Both the position numbers and the translations under genes were made by a program. Positions 1 through 9,330 of a stretch of DNA of 64,000 nt are shown piece after piece (within the stretch, counting starts at the first letter, position 1; each line of letters starts with the position of its first letter). The stretch lies in NCBI RefSeq assembly GCF_027533625.1, contig NZ_JAQAGZ010000002.1:310001-374000 (forward strand), given 5' to 3'. The stretch is from Paenibacillus gyeongsangnamensis (GTDB taxonomy: Bacteria; Bacillota; Bacilli; Paenibacillales; NBRC-103111). The notes under the pieces are model-generated. The model was not told the origin of the DNA and did no database searches. It was given only the letters and a program-made list of their open reading frames with translations.

Positions 1-18
1 CCCACATGTTAATAAATC

Positions 19-41
19 TTCACATTAACATCATCTTTACA
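19..41 (+). promoter_or_regulatory. Possible PhoP box
   Basis: TTCACA (19-24), TTAACA (25-30) and TTTACA (36-41) lie just upstream of a secreted phosphoesterase. The last two are separated by 5 bp, which is the hexamer spacing known for PhoP boxes (TTHACA repeats) in Bacillus. Control by phosphate starvation would suit the product. The match is by eye, and no convincing fourth hexamer is present. Confidence 0.35.
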
Positions 42-121
42 TCCTGATAACAATCACCAAATATTTCTAGGTTATCATTTTAAGTGTGTCATTTTTAAAA
101 GAGATTAGGAGGAAGAGTGAG

Positions 122-2887
122 TTGAAAAGGCCCTGGAAAAACCTCAGCAAGAAAAAATTCATTACCCTCATTTCAGTTGCGTCCGTAATTGCCGGCGCAG
201 GCACTACATACGCTTGGGTAGGGAACCCTTTTGGCACCAGTCTTGTCGGACGCCAGTCCGATAATCAAGACAAGGTCCTAACGCCTGTCAACCAGTTCGT
301 CACACCGGCCGGTCAGCAGGTAGAGTTTGGAGGGAATCCGATTTCCGTTAAAGTCCGTCCAGACGGAAAAACTGCAGCAGTCGTGATCGGTCGGAAAGAC
401 TACGGCGGCGATGGAATCAACATTGTGGATTTAAAGACGGGAGCTCTCATTAAAAACAATTTCTCCCTAAAGCTCGACCATATGTGGGGATTGGCTTACT
501 CGCCGGATGGAAGTAAGCTCTATGCCACGGGCTCGTCAGGTAAAACGGGAAAAATTGTCGTGATGGCTGTAGCGGAAGACGGGACTCCCACCGTGAATAA
601 TACGATTGATCTTCCTTTAGCTGCTGTCGGAGATAATATCAATCCCCAGGACATTGCGGTCGGGCCGGACGGAAATACCCTTCTTGTCGCGCTTAACCGC
701 GATAACAGCCTTGGCGTGATTGACCTGCAAACGAATCAGCTGACCGCCCGCATCCCAGTCGGTAACGCCCCGACCGGCGTCGTCGTAAACGGAAATATGG
801 CGTACGTGACGAATGTAGGCGGTAAGAAGGCCGAGCCTGGCGACTTCACGGTTAATTCTTCCGGCACGCCAATCGTGGCCTGGCCTACAGGAAGCTCTGC
901 GACAGGTACCGTTTCGATCGTCGACCTTTCCTCAAATACCGTCACGAAAACCGTTTCGGTCGGCCTCCAACCGGCGCGGATGACCGTATCCGGGCAGTAC
1001 GTCTTCGTAGCGAACACAAACAGCGACACGGTTTCGGTGATAGACTCGAAATCAGGTGACGTCGTACAAACCATTGACATCAAACCTTATCCGAATGCAC
1101 CGCTCGGCTCTGCCCCAAATGCGGTAAAGATGATCAATGATCATCAATTGGTGGTTAGCCTTGGCCGCAACAACGCTTTGGCTGTCTATAACTGGAGCAG
1201 TCCAAAAGAAAAGCCAGGCCTCGCAGGACTTGTGCCGACTGCTTGGTTCCCGGTGGATATAGAAATCGATGCGGAAAATAAACGCCTGCTGGTTGCTAAT
1301 GCCGACGGGGTCGGTTCGCTCGGTCCAGACAGAAATCTGACAATCCAGGGAATTAGCGTAACGGGCCACTCCTCTTACGCGCAGCAAGGGTCTATATCCA
1401 TGATTCCGTTTCCTTCTTCAAACAGCGATTTGGTTAAATCGACAGATGAAGTTTATGCCGACAACAACTGGTTTGGAATAACGGGCCGAAACGCCAAGCC
1501 GCGCCAAAATAAGAAGCTAGACGCAATGCCTGAGCGGATTGGCGAGCCGTCCCCTATCAAACACGTCTTTTATATTGTCAAGGAGAACCGCACTTATGAC
1601 CAGGTGTTCGGTGATATTGGCAAGGGAAATTCGGAACCGGCATTGACCCAGTTCGGTGAGGATGTCACGCCTAATTTACATAAACTCGCCAATACTTTCC
1701 CACTTTTGGACAATTTCTATGTCAGCGGCATTCAATCGGCGAGCGGACACCAATGGGTGATGCAGGCGACGAATACGGATTATGAAGATAAGGAAACCGA
1801 TGTAGCTAACGTCCGCAGCTACCCAGGGGGCGCAGGTGACTCGCTGGCCTACGCATCAACCGGTCATATCTGGGATAATGCCCTTGCACACAACGTACCG
1901 GTCGTCAACTTCGGAGAGGATAACACCAAGTTCACGGGGCCGGAGAAGTTTGGTACTTGGATGGATTGGTACAACGATTACTTGATTCTGTCGGGTCAAA
2001 AACAAGGCGATTTGCATGTGCCGATTGGGCATTATCAGGCGCAAACCGATATTCCGTCCTTGAATCCGATCACATATAAGCCGTTCCCTAATTTTAACTC
2101 GGCGATCCCGGATCAGTACCGTTATGAAATTTTCAAGCGGAAGTTCGACGAATATGTGAAAAACAATAATTTGCCGGGACTTGTACAGATGTGGGTCATG
2201 AATGACCATACTGCAGGTACTTCCAAGAACTTCCCGACGCCTCAGTCGCAGGTTGCAGACAATGACCTCGCCGTCGGTAAAATCGTCGATCTCATCTCGC
2301 ATAGCCCGTACTGGAAAGACTCTCTTATTGTCATTACGGAAGACGACGCGCAGAATGGCCTTGATCACGTGGATGGTCACCGCGCTCCTGCCCTCCTGAT
2401 TAGTCCGTGGATCAAGCGAGGGATCACGGACAGCCACTACTGGACCGTGATTAACATGGTCAGAAGTATCGAGCAGATTCTGGGACTGCCTCCGATGAAT
2501 CAGAATGATGCCTCAGCCACTCCGATGAGCGAGCTGTTTACCAACGAGCCGGACTTTACGCCGTATGACTTTGAGCCGAACCGCATCCCGCTTGACGCCT
2601 TGAATCCCGGATCCGATACGCCGGCAGGCACGACGCCAGTGACACCTGTTACAGCAGAAAAAGAGGATATCCAAAAGAAGTGGATGGAATGGTCCGACAA
2701 GAATAAGGACAGCTTTGCTGGGGAAAATGCATCTCCGGACAAAGTGAATGCAAACATGCTTAATCACGTGATTTGGTACGCTACAAGCGGGTTCGATAAA
2801 CCGTATCCCGGCGAACAAAAGGTTCTGACACCTGATGAAGTTGCAGCGCAACCTGAAAGCAAAGCCCCATCCCCTGCTAAGAACTAA
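122..2887 (+). CDS. Secreted bifunctional YncE-type beta-propeller / phosphoesterase
   Basis: About 921 residues. The N-terminal half after the signal segment is a YVTN/YncE-like seven-bladed propeller with repeated units such as GNTLLVALNRDNSLGVIDL and YVFVANTNSDTVSVID. The C-terminal half, from about residue 480 (HVFYIVKENRTYDQVFGD), is a phosphoesterase-family (alkaline phosphatase superfamily) domain with VITEDDAQNGLDHVDGHR near residue 745 as the probable metal-binding segment. A Lys-rich N-terminus followed by a hydrophobic stretch (FITLISVASVIAGAGTTYAW) points to export or membrane anchoring. I chose TTG at 122 because AGGAGG at 107-112 is 9 bp upstream; an in-frame GTG at 86 lacks such a site. 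The likely role is extracellular phosphate-ester hydrolysis, with unknown substrate. An apparent Pho box precedes it and a strong stem-loop follows it. Confidence 0.85.
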   Translation: MKRPWKNLSKKKFITLISVASVIAGAGTTYAWVGNPFGTSLVGRQSDNQDKVLTPVNQFVTPAGQQVEFGGNPISVKVRPDGKTAAVVIGRKDYGGDGINIVDLKTGALIKNNFSLKLDHMWGLAYSPDGSKLYATGSSGKTGKIVVMAVAEDGTPTVNNTIDLPLAAVGDNINPQDIAVGPDGNTLLVALNRDNSLGVIDLQTNQLTARIPVGNAPTGVVVNGNMAYVTNVGGKKAEPGDFTVNSSGTPIVAWPTGSSATGTVSIVDLSSNTVTKTVSVGLQPARMTVSGQYVFVANTNSDTVSVIDSKSGDVVQTIDIKPYPNAPLGSAPNAVKMINDHQLVVSLGRNNALAVYNWSSPKEKPGLAGLVPTAWFPVDIEIDAENKRLLVANADGVGSLGPDRNLTIQGISVTGHSSYAQQGSISMIPFPSSNSDLVKSTDEVYADNNWFGITGRNAKPRQNKKLDAMPERIGEPSPIKHVFYIVKENRTYDQVFGDIGKGNSEPALTQFGEDVTPNLHKLANTFPLLDNFYVSGIQSASGHQWVMQATNTDYEDKETDVANVRSYPGGAGDSLAYASTGHIWDNALAHNVPVVNFGEDNTKFTGPEKFGTWMDWYNDYLILSGQKQGDLHVPIGHYQAQTDIPSLNPITYKPFPNFNSAIPDQYRYEIFKRKFDEYVKNNNLPGLVQMWVMNDHTAGTSKNFPTPQSQVADNDLAVGKIVDLISHSPYWKDSLIVITEDDAQNGLDHVDGHRAPALLISPWIKRGITDSHYWTVINMVRSIEQILGLPPMNQNDASATPMSELFTNEPDFTPYDFEPNRIPLDALNPGSDTPAGTTPVTPVTAEKEDIQKKWMEWSDKNKDSFAGENASPDKVNANMLNHVIWYATSGFDKPYPGEQKVLTPDEVAAQPESKAPSPAKN

Positions 2888-2921
2888 ATCATACGTTTAG
2901 CTGATGGGCAGATGTATGCCT

Positions 2922-2952
2922 TATGCCCCTGGGTATTTTGCCCGGGGGCATA
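2922..2952 (+). terminator. Stem-loop terminator after the phosphoesterase gene
   Basis: A GC-rich inverted repeat (TATGCCCCTGGG / CCCGGGGGCATA) with a 7-nt loop lies 34 bp after the stop codon. The T-rich tail (TAGGTATTTT) is imperfect. Confidence 0.6.
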
Positions 2953-3086
2953 GGTATTTTCCGTTAAGGATTCGCTTTTGATTAAGCGTATCATTAATGA
3001 ACACGATGAAGGTATAATTCAAGAGTCGACTAAGTCCTTGAATTGAGAACATCAATCGAAATAATCCTATTTGAGGGAGGATGAAT

Positions 3087-4202
3087 GTGAAACTCAAAAA
3101 GCTGATGTATCAACCTTCTTTATTATTAATACTTCTATTGTTTTCCTTTACCTTTGTTTATACCATACCTGTGTTTGCTGAAACACAGTCAGAAAAAACA
3201 ATAAAGGATAATATATTGGATAGTTCGTCCAGTCACTTTACAGATCTCCACAAGCAACACTGGGCATATAATACAATCATTTGGGCAATCGATCAAAAAA
3301 TCATTTCAGGCTATGAAGACAACACGATTCGCCCTGATAAGAGCTTGACCGGGGCTGAATTTTTAGCCATGATTCAAAGGGACTTTCCCAATAGTGCATC
3401 TACAGAAGGCAACCCTTATACGCCTGCAAAGTGGTACGATGAATATTATCGGTTTGCAAATAATCTAAACTTGCCAGTCACCAGGAATGAAGCTGAATCC
3501 GACATCACCCGTGGTAAAGTAGCGCAAATTATTGCGTATGGTCTTGGACAACGACTGGATATTAAGGGTTCTGTGAATTATTTGCTGGATAAGAAACTTT
3601 CTAACGGAAAGACAGCACCTACCTACGAAGGTTTTAAAGCTAATGACGTGTTAACAAGGGCAGAATGTTTAGCATTTATTAAGAATCTGTTGGATAAAGG
3701 GATTACTTCACTTCAAAAAGGACCTTTGGAAACCTCTGTCGAGAAATCATCTACAAGAACGTATACTAATACAAGATTCGGATTCAGTATTAATTTCCCT
3801 ACCATATGGCCGAAAGAAGATCTGTTACAAAATGGCGATGGAGCTGTCACCACAGGACCACCTAATGGAGAATATGGAGAATTTGCAGCCGCTGAATATA
3901 CATTTACAGTATCAGGCCATCATTATATCGAAAAAGTAGACCAAGACGGATTGTATACGCAGCCCGACGGCCCTTATAAAAACAATCATTACAGCACAAT
4001 AAGCACGATGAATTTGAATGACGGAACAAAAGCAAAACTATTAATTATTAGTGATAGTTTCCCAACACAAATCCAGGCTGAAATCATTCAAGATAATATT
4101 GTATATACAATGTCAGGGTCTATCGGGGTCCATGATTATGAGAATTATGAAAAAGTAAAAGAAGAAATATTGAATACAATAAAATCGTTTCATCTTCACT
4201 AA
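3087..4202 (+). CDS. Exported S-layer-homology (SLH) domain protein
   Basis: About 371 residues with a classical signal peptide (hydrophobic LLLILLLFSFTFVYTIPVFA, cleavage after AFA-like residues near 32). An SLH repeat follows (HFTDLHKQHWAYNTIIWAID...ISGYEDNTIRPDKSLTGAEF) and a second, degenerate SLH-like unit contains KANDVLTRAECLAFI. SLH domains bind pyruvylated secondary cell-wall polymer, so the protein is probably held on the cell surface. The C-terminal ~150 residues (from TRTYTNTRFGFSINFP) resemble a PsbP-like/lipoprotein fold but I cannot name a function. GTG at 3087 is favoured because the GGGAGG at 3075-3080 directly abuts the ATG at 3081. The gene appears monocistronic. Confidence 0.8.
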   Translation: MKLKKLMYQPSLLLILLLFSFTFVYTIPVFAETQSEKTIKDNILDSSSSHFTDLHKQHWAYNTIIWAIDQKIISGYEDNTIRPDKSLTGAEFLAMIQRDFPNSASTEGNPYTPAKWYDEYYRFANNLNLPVTRNEAESDITRGKVAQIIAYGLGQRLDIKGSVNYLLDKKLSNGKTAPTYEGFKANDVLTRAECLAFIKNLLDKGITSLQKGPLETSVEKSSTRTYTNTRFGFSINFPTIWPKEDLLQNGDGAVTTGPPNGEYGEFAAAEYTFTVSGHHYIEKVDQDGLYTQPDGPYKNNHYSTISTMNLNDGTKAKLLIISDSFPTQIQAEIIQDNIVYTMSGSIGVHDYENYEKVKEEILNTIKSFHLH

Positions 4203-4348
4203 AGTGGAGTAGTAGACAGGTCATCAACTTCTGATTCACCGCAAAGGGATACGTCTTCGGTTATAAGCCGCAAAATAGCAATGGAAATTAATATTGTATT
4301 GAACAGACCAAGAAGTGCTCAACCTCCACAATAGACCCTAAAAATAAT

Positions 4349-4387
4349 AAACCTCCAGTTCCACGTTTGGCGTGGCTTTGGAGGTTT
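4349..4387. terminator. Nested inverted repeat, probable bidirectional terminator
   Basis: AAACCTCCA (4349-4357) pairs with TGGAGGTTT (4379-4387), and CCACG (4361-4365) pairs with CGTGG (4371-4375) inside it. It lies between the SLH gene and a convergent VOC-family remnant, so it could stop transcription from either side. Confidence 0.5.
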
Positions 4388-4396
4388 AATTCACAA

Positions 4397-4682
4397 ACGT
4401 CAGTTCTTGTTCCTGTCAAATTCTTCGGGCATCTGCCAGACTGTGATCAAGTCAAAAGAGTTACCGTACAACGACTTTACGCCTATACGGCATATCCTTT
4501 GGCTCGCCGTAGAATACGACACCTTTCCCTTTCATTGTTTTATAATCTCGGCCAACAAGGTCAGTTTCAAGCGTAATGAAAACGTGATTTGCAACCTGCC
4601 TAGGAGCCAACACGATTTCCGCTTAGCTTCTGTATCGGTCGGAACAAACACGAATCGTATTAAATCCCATTTTACGTATCAT
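4397..4682 (-). pseudogene. VOC-family (glyoxalase/bleomycin-resistance-like) protein remnant
   Basis: A good RBS (ACAGGAGGA) precedes ATG at 4682. The reading then breaks into frames that together give a typical VOC half-fold: FITLETDLVGRDYKTMKGKG, VVFYGEPKDMPYRR, and, after a frame change, YGNSFDLITVWQMPEEFDR. These match the family pattern of a variable loop followed by P.DMP(W/Y)G..., then D..GN.FDL. At least one stop (after IRVCSDRYRS) and one frameshift (after KVVVR) make it non-functional. This remnant explains the otherwise empty interval between the SLH gene and the IS110 remnant. Confidence 0.65.
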
Positions 4683-4954
4683 GCGAGTGTTCCTCCTGTT
4701 ATTTTCAATCTAATCCCACATGGCCTCACGGCCACCACCATGGATGAAAATGGGGCTTGCAATTCTAACCTTCCTTTGAAGCAATTAAAGTAAGCAGATC
4801 AGAGGTCGAAAAGTTTTTGGTGTTCGAACCCGAAGTCTATTCTGGCCAATTGTAACCTTAAGGATCGCCGATTGTTGCCTTGAGAACGAGTATAAAAATT
4901 TCCTGTTACAGGTTGCATGATCTGCGAACCACATACAAAGGTTGTGACACGTCC

Positions 4955-5370
4955 ATGGATGTTATCTTAGAAACATGCGCTGGTCTTGATGTTCATCAAG
5001 AAACGGTCGTGACTTGTGTCTTGAAAGGCCCCCTGGATAAGAAGCCGAAACCAGAAGTAAGGACATTCGGCACCACAACTGCAGAATTACTTCAACTGCA
5101 GGACTGGTTAAACGAGCGTGAATGCATCGAAGTCGCCATGGAAAGTACCGGAGTACTCTGGAAACCGATATGGAACATCCTCGAGGATACTTGTCGGCTG
5201 ACTCTGGCCAATCCTGCAAAGATCAAGAATATGCCGGGCAAGAAAACCGATGTCAAAGATGCTGTATGGATCGCTCAATTGCATCGATGCGGACTCATCG
5301 AAGGAAGTTTTGTTCCCGAAGAAAAAATCCGAGACTTGCGCGACTTGACCCGTTATCGTCGAAAAATGAA
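4955..5370 (+). pseudogene. IS110-family transposase, N-terminal (DEDD) fragment
   Basis: From MDVILETCAGLDVHQETV the sequence follows the RuvC-like DEDD domain of IS110 transposases: the first Asp in GLDVHQ, Glu in MESTGVLWKP, and two Asp in KKTDVKDAVWIAQL, up to DLRDLTRYRRK. After about residue 138 the homology stops and the frame reads unrelated sequence to 5578. The C-terminal transposase_20 domain with the catalytic Ser is missing, so it is a dead fragment (a full protein is about 400 residues). Confidence 0.8.
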
Positions 5371-5375
5371 GCCTA

Positions 5376-6066
5376 TACATAACTTAAAGGAGAGAAATTA
5401 CGTTTGCCCTTTATTTGAGGGTTCGACAATCTATTTGCAAGAGATTGAACATCCAGCTAGCAATATACAGGCTGCAATCGAGGGGGAAATTGATTTTCGA
5501 AAGGCTTTCATTTGTAAACCTCCCTTATATCATTTTGAACTCAATTTCATTATGGAACGCTTACATTTGCCCACTTAATATGATTAAACTCCGCTTACTA
5601 GCTCCTGGCCTGTTAGCATAGCGACGTCGTCAGAAAAGCGATATCAATTTCCGTGCCAATTTCATTCTCAATTATGCACATATGTTTGTGTCGTGGCTTC
5701 GCGATACAATCATATGCGCTTTGAAATAAAAAATCCCCAATCTACGGGGATCTTACAGCACCTATGTTTGTGTCGCCGGACAATCATCATCAATAAACTC
5801 TTGTGAATATTTTTTGATATGGCATATCGAGACTTGCTTCATCGCTACGGGCTGTTCTTGGTAAATCAAGCTAAAGGTGAATGAAAGCTTGTATAGATCT
5901 GATACATACGAGACTTTTCATTTACCTTTTAATTGTTGGTATTAAACAAGCAGCAATATTTCCTTAATAGGCCTTCATAAGATAAATTCAGACGAGAATG
6001 TGTCAGCTCATCGAAAGTCCCTCATGCGGAAGCAATTAGGCTCTTCATTTATTGAGCGCTTCTTGG
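5376..6066. other. Gene-free interval with a short direct repeat
   Basis: No convincing coding sequence was found here beyond the tail of the broken IS110 frame. It contains TATGTTTGTGTCG twice (5681-5693 and 5763-5775) flanking a small ATCCCC/GGGGAT hairpin, which could be what is left of an insertion-sequence end. The rest, up to the argD-like stop codon, shows nothing recognisable. Confidence 0.4.
5681..5775. repeat. Direct repeat TATGTTTGTGTCG
   Basis: Two identical 13-bp copies lie 82 bp apart, the second followed by CCGGACAAT. Multiple short repeats near an end are known from IS21-like elements, but no transposase gene remains here, so identity is open. Confidence 0.35.
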
Positions 6067-7242
6067 TTAGTGGTCGGATAACACATGACATAAAATATCA
6101 ATGAATTCATCAATTTCTTTGTCAGTTACGTATAAACTCGGCAGAAGCCGGATGACGTTTGGGCCGCCTGATATAACAAGCAATCCATTCTGATAAAGCG
6201 ATGTAATAATCTCAAAAACAGGTTCGGTAAACTCTATCCCTATCAATAATCCTATTCCTCTTACTTCTTTAACAAATTTATATTGCGCTAATTCTTCCTT
6301 CAGTCTTTGTTGGAGGTATTTACCCATTTTCTCTGCCCGTTCGGATACACGTTCTTCTAGTATCGTTTCTATGGTTGCTAATGCCGCTATTGTCGCAAGA
6401 GGTGAACCTCCGAACGTTGAACCGTGGCTTCCAGCGGAAAATGCGGCCTTTAATTTTTCTTTGCCCAACATGGCGCCAATAGGAAATCCGCTTCCCAATC
6501 CTTTAGCCAATGTTATAATATCTGGCGCGATGCCATAATGCTCATAAGCGAACAATTTGCCCGTTCTGCCAATACCAGTCTGAACTTCATCAACGATGAG
6601 AAGCAATTGATTCTCTTTACAAAGATGGGAAATTTGTTGAATAAACACTCTGTCTGCAATGTGAATGCCGCTTTCTCCTTGAACAAGTTCAATCATAATC
6701 GCAGCAGTCCGGTCGGATAATAAAGATTTTACTGCCATTAAGTCATTTAAGGGAGCATGCAGAAAACCATCGGGAAGAGGTCTATACCCTTCTTTCACTT
6801 TATCTTGACCAGTCGCGGTAAGCGTAGCTAGTGTGCGTCCATGGAACGACCCTTCGAAAGTAATTATTTCATACCGTTGATTTTCTAGTACACGCTGATG
6901 GTATCTTCTAGCCAGCTTTATTGCAGCTTCGTTAGCCTCAGCCCCGCTATTACAAAAAAAGATCAGGTCTGCGCAACTCTTCACGGTCAATATTCGTCCC
7001 AATTTTTCTTGGTTCGGAATATGAAAGAGATTACTGACATGCCATAACTGTTCAAGCTGTTCTTGTACTTTTAACTTTACTTTTAATGGCACATGTCCCA
7101 AATTACATACAGAAATGCCGGACATAAAATCCAAATATTGATTATTTTTATCATCCCATAGCCTGCTCCCTTTTCCTTTGATAATGGTTATCGGATATTT
7201 AGAATAATTAGGAAAAAGCACACTTTTTTCACCGGGATTCAT
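6067..7242 (-). CDS. argD: Acetylornithine/succinylornithine-type class III aminotransferase
   Basis: 391 residues, full length for ArgD. This PLP enzyme normally converts N-acetylglutamate semialdehyde to N-acetylornithine in arginine synthesis. Visible signatures are FFCNSGAEANEAAIKLAR (PLP phosphate cup), EGSFHGRTLA, LLIVDEVQTGIGRTG (Asp contacting the pyridine N) and DIITLAKGLGSGFPIGA with the PLP lysine near residue 246. RBS GAGGAG lies upstream of ATG 7242. No other arg genes are near. The upstream neighbour is speD (25 bp gap), so a role in ornithine/putrescine metabolism, or transamination of another omega-amino substrate, is equally possible. Confidence 0.8.
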   Translation of the reverse strand: MNPGEKSVLFPNYSKYPITIIKGKGSRLWDDKNNQYLDFMSGISVCNLGHVPLKVKLKVQEQLEQLWHVSNLFHIPNQEKLGRILTVKSCADLIFFCNSGAEANEAAIKLARRYHQRVLENQRYEIITFEGSFHGRTLATLTATGQDKVKEGYRPLPDGFLHAPLNDLMAVKSLLSDRTAAIMIELVQGESGIHIADRVFIQQISHLCKENQLLLIVDEVQTGIGRTGKLFAYEHYGIAPDIITLAKGLGSGFPIGAMLGKEKLKAAFSAGSHGSTFGGSPLATIAALATIETILEERVSERAEKMGKYLQQRLKEELAQYKFVKEVRGIGLLIGIEFTEPVFEIITSLYQNGLLVISGGPNVIRLLPSLYVTDKEIDEFIDILCHVLSDH

Positions 7243-7267
7243 GGTTCACATCACTCCTCATGCCGTT

Positions 7268-7666
7268 TCAATTGTATGAGTGGTTGCCTTGAAATGATTC
7301 GACTTTTATTTCGCCAATGCCGCGAATCAGTTTTTTTCGATAAACTACTTTGGGCTTCAATACTGATATCAGCTCATCAACAACAGATTCAGGATCAACG
7401 GTCTCGCCGCAAGTATAACTATCTATTGCGGCAAACCTATTTTCCGGATAAGTGTGGATGGAAATATGACTCTCGGATAATAATAGAAGAACGGTTGCTC
7501 CTTGTGGTTCGAATTGTTTGGATTGAACTGATAATATAGTGGCCCCGGCATTTTCGGCAGCATCTATCAGTATGGTTTTCAATAATTCAACGTTATTAAG
7601 CGTATTAAATTCGACACCCCAAGTATCAACAGCAACATGTCTTCCAAATGTTGAATAGTCCATCAT
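7268..7666 (-). CDS. speD: S-adenosylmethionine decarboxylase proenzyme
   Basis: 132 residues, the short bacterial class 1B type. It makes decarboxylated AdoMet, the aminopropyl donor for spermidine. The self-cleavage motif SESHISIHTYPE (about residues 64-75) contains the serine that becomes the pyruvoyl cofactor, and SYTCGE carries the conserved catalytic Cys. The start ATG follows GGAGACTG. It is probably co-transcribed with the downstream argD-like gene. speA (arginine decarboxylase) lies 18 kb away on the same strand. Confidence 0.9.
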   Translation of the reverse strand: MMDYSTFGRHVAVDTWGVEFNTLNNVELLKTILIDAAENAGATILSVQSKQFEPQGATVLLLLSESHISIHTYPENRFAAIDSYTCGETVDPESVVDELISVLKPKVVYRKKLIRGIGEIKVESFQGNHSYN

Positions 7667-7704
7667 CAGTCTCCTTTGTGTTGTTAAGAATTAGCGTCCG
7701 CTTT

Positions 7705-7983
7705 TCAGATGTCGCGGGGCTCCCGGCTGCGGCGCGCTACCCCGGAATCGTAGGCGGCTACAATAACCGCTTTGCTGACTTGTTCCGCTACATGGGGATT
7801 AAAAACGCTTGGGATGATATATTGTTCATTCAGTTCATCTTCGCTAACCACAGAGGCAATTGCATGAGCAGCAGCGAGCTTCATCGTTTCTGTAACTTGT
7901 GAAGCCCTGCAATCTAACAAACCGCGAAATATACTAGGAAAACACAAAACGTTATTGAAGATGCACGTACGGATTTTTCGCAA
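7705..7983 (-). pseudogene. NAD-dependent malic enzyme, C-terminal fragment
   Basis: The frame NNVLCFPSIFRGLLDCRASQVTETMKLAAAHAIAS continues to SGVARRSREP and follows the malic-enzyme C-terminus (family pattern NNVLxFPGIFRGALDxRA...VSxEEL...YVIPxxFxPxVA). About 90 of roughly 400+ residues remain. The N-terminal catalytic and NAD-binding parts are absent, and an RluA fragment abuts it upstream. Confidence 0.75.
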
Positions 7984-8005
7984 TGGCGAGCGTCCCCGAC
8001 GTTAC

Positions 8006-8308
8006 CTAGTCCAGCCGGTGCACCGGACGGAAGTGGAAGCTCTGGCCCTTCTCCTGCCAATAATGCACGACACCGTTAGCTATCGTATTCAAGTAATGCC
8101 CTTGCGTCGGATGTACCACCAGACCGGTCGGTTTGTTGAGCACCAGGAGCTCGTCATCCTCGTGCAGTATATCTAGCTCCATCGTCTGCGGCAAAATGTC
8201 GTCCGACGCTTCCGTCTCCATGCGGACCGCCACCCGGTCTCCCAACTTCACTTTGATGTTGATATATTTGCGTTCCCCGTTCACCGTGATTCCTTGCTCC
8301 TTCAGCTA
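8006..8308 (-). pseudogene. RluA-family pseudouridine synthase, internal fragment
   Basis: Reads KEQGITVNGERKYINIKVKLGDRV (S4-like N-terminal region) then ILHEDDELLVLNKPTGLVVHPT and ends at FRPVHRLD followed at once by TAG. HRLD holds the catalytic Asp of RluA enzymes, normally continued by xxTSG. An in-frame TAG also closes the 5' side just before LKEQG. Both ends are lost, so the piece cannot be functional. Confidence 0.75.
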
Positions 8309-8324
8309 CTGGTAAAAATCATAC

Positions 8325-8894
8325 TCATGATTTGCGGCGGAACACCTCGGCACTTCGCACATATTCGATGTCGCCCACGCCGGCGCGGTGGTTCGCCGTC
8401 CGGGCCACCGTAAAGAACAGGTCAGACAGCCGGTTCAAATAGCGGCGCACTTCTTCGTTGATCGGCTGCGTGCGGGCCAGCGTCACGACGCGGCGCTCGG
8501 CACGCCTGCAAACCGTGCGGCAAACATGCAGCGCGGAGGAAGCCTGGCTGCCTCCCGGCAGGATGAACCGCTTGATGTCGGGCGTTTCCGCATCGTATTT
8601 ATCGATCCACGCCTCAAGCCGATCCACCATCTCGGCGGTAACCTTGTAAGGCAGCAGCTCCTGCTTGAGCAGCGCAAGGTCGGAGCCGCAGTCGAAGATC
8701 TCGTGCTGGATTTCCAGCAGATCGGCCATTAAATCCGCATCCCGCTCGGGATCCAGGAAGCCGATCGCCTGTCCAACGAAGCAATTCAGCTCATCGGTCG
8801 TGCCGTAAGCCTCCACCCGCGCATCATCTTTGTCCACCCGGCCTCCGATAACGCCGGTCTGACCGGTATCCCCGGTTCTTGTATATATTCGCAT
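8325..8894 (-). CDS. pduO: PduO-type cob(I)alamin adenosyltransferase
   Basis: 189 residues, complete. It transfers the adenosyl group of ATP to cob(I)alamin/cobinamide to make coenzyme B12. The ATP-binding N-terminus MRIYTRTGDTGQTG, the segment VCRRAERRVV and the C-terminal YLNRLSDLFFTVAR are diagnostic of the PduO/YvqK family. The coding sequence is noticeably more GC-rich than the argD/speD stretch. The adjacent CobQ remnant shows that a cobalamin cluster once lay here. This gene alone appears intact and could serve salvage of imported corrinoid. Confidence 0.9.
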   Translation of the reverse strand: MRIYTRTGDTGQTGVIGGRVDKDDARVEAYGTTDELNCFVGQAIGFLDPERDADLMADLLEIQHEIFDCGSDLALLKQELLPYKVTAEMVDRLEAWIDKYDAETPDIKRFILPGGSQASSALHVCRTVCRRAERRVVTLARTQPINEEVRRYLNRLSDLFFTVARTANHRAGVGDIEYVRSAEVFRRKS

Positions 8895-8929
8895 TCCTTT
8901 CCCTCCTCCGCTTATTTCGTTAGCCCTAT

Positions 8930-9280
8930 CTAGTGGCTCCTTACATGCTCCGTCAACCGGTCGAAGGCCGCTTCCCTGCGTTCCGAAAACCTCTTGCCCG
9001 CCGTCAGCGACAGCCAGCCCCTAGCCTCCCGGATCCGGTTCAGCCACGCCCGCCGGAAATCGTCATTATGCAGAATGCCATGAGCATAAGTGCCCCAGAG
9101 AAGCCTGTTCTCGCTGATGACGCCGTCTTCCGCCGTCTCTTCCCTGGTGCCTGTAGGCCGGATGGCAAAAGGATGTCGAACCGGCTCCAGGAAGGTGGTC
9201 CGTCCCATATGAATTTCATAGCCCGTAATCGGCAGTCCCGGAGAGGGGGCGAATATATCGATCGAACATCTTGGTATCAC
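8930..9280 (-). pseudogene. cobQ: Cobyric acid synthase CobQ, C-terminal fragment
   Basis: From GLPITGYEIHMGRTTFLEP to LWGTYAHGILHNDDFRRAWLN this is the C-terminus of the CobQ glutamine-amidotransferase domain, with the His of GTYAHG belonging to its catalytic triad. CobQ amidates adenosylcobyrinic acid diamide and is about 500 residues; roughly 105 remain. Upstream the frame continues briefly into unrelated sequence. Confidence 0.75.
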
Positions 9281-9330
9281 CGTTCTTTGGAGTTTCCTGT
9301 ATGGTTACCTGCCGCGTTTTCGCGACGACG

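Noticed and set aside
1856..2437. 193-residue open frame antisense to the phosphoesterase gene
   Set aside because: It follows the codon pattern of the opposite real gene, has no RBS and no recognisable domain; it is a shadow.
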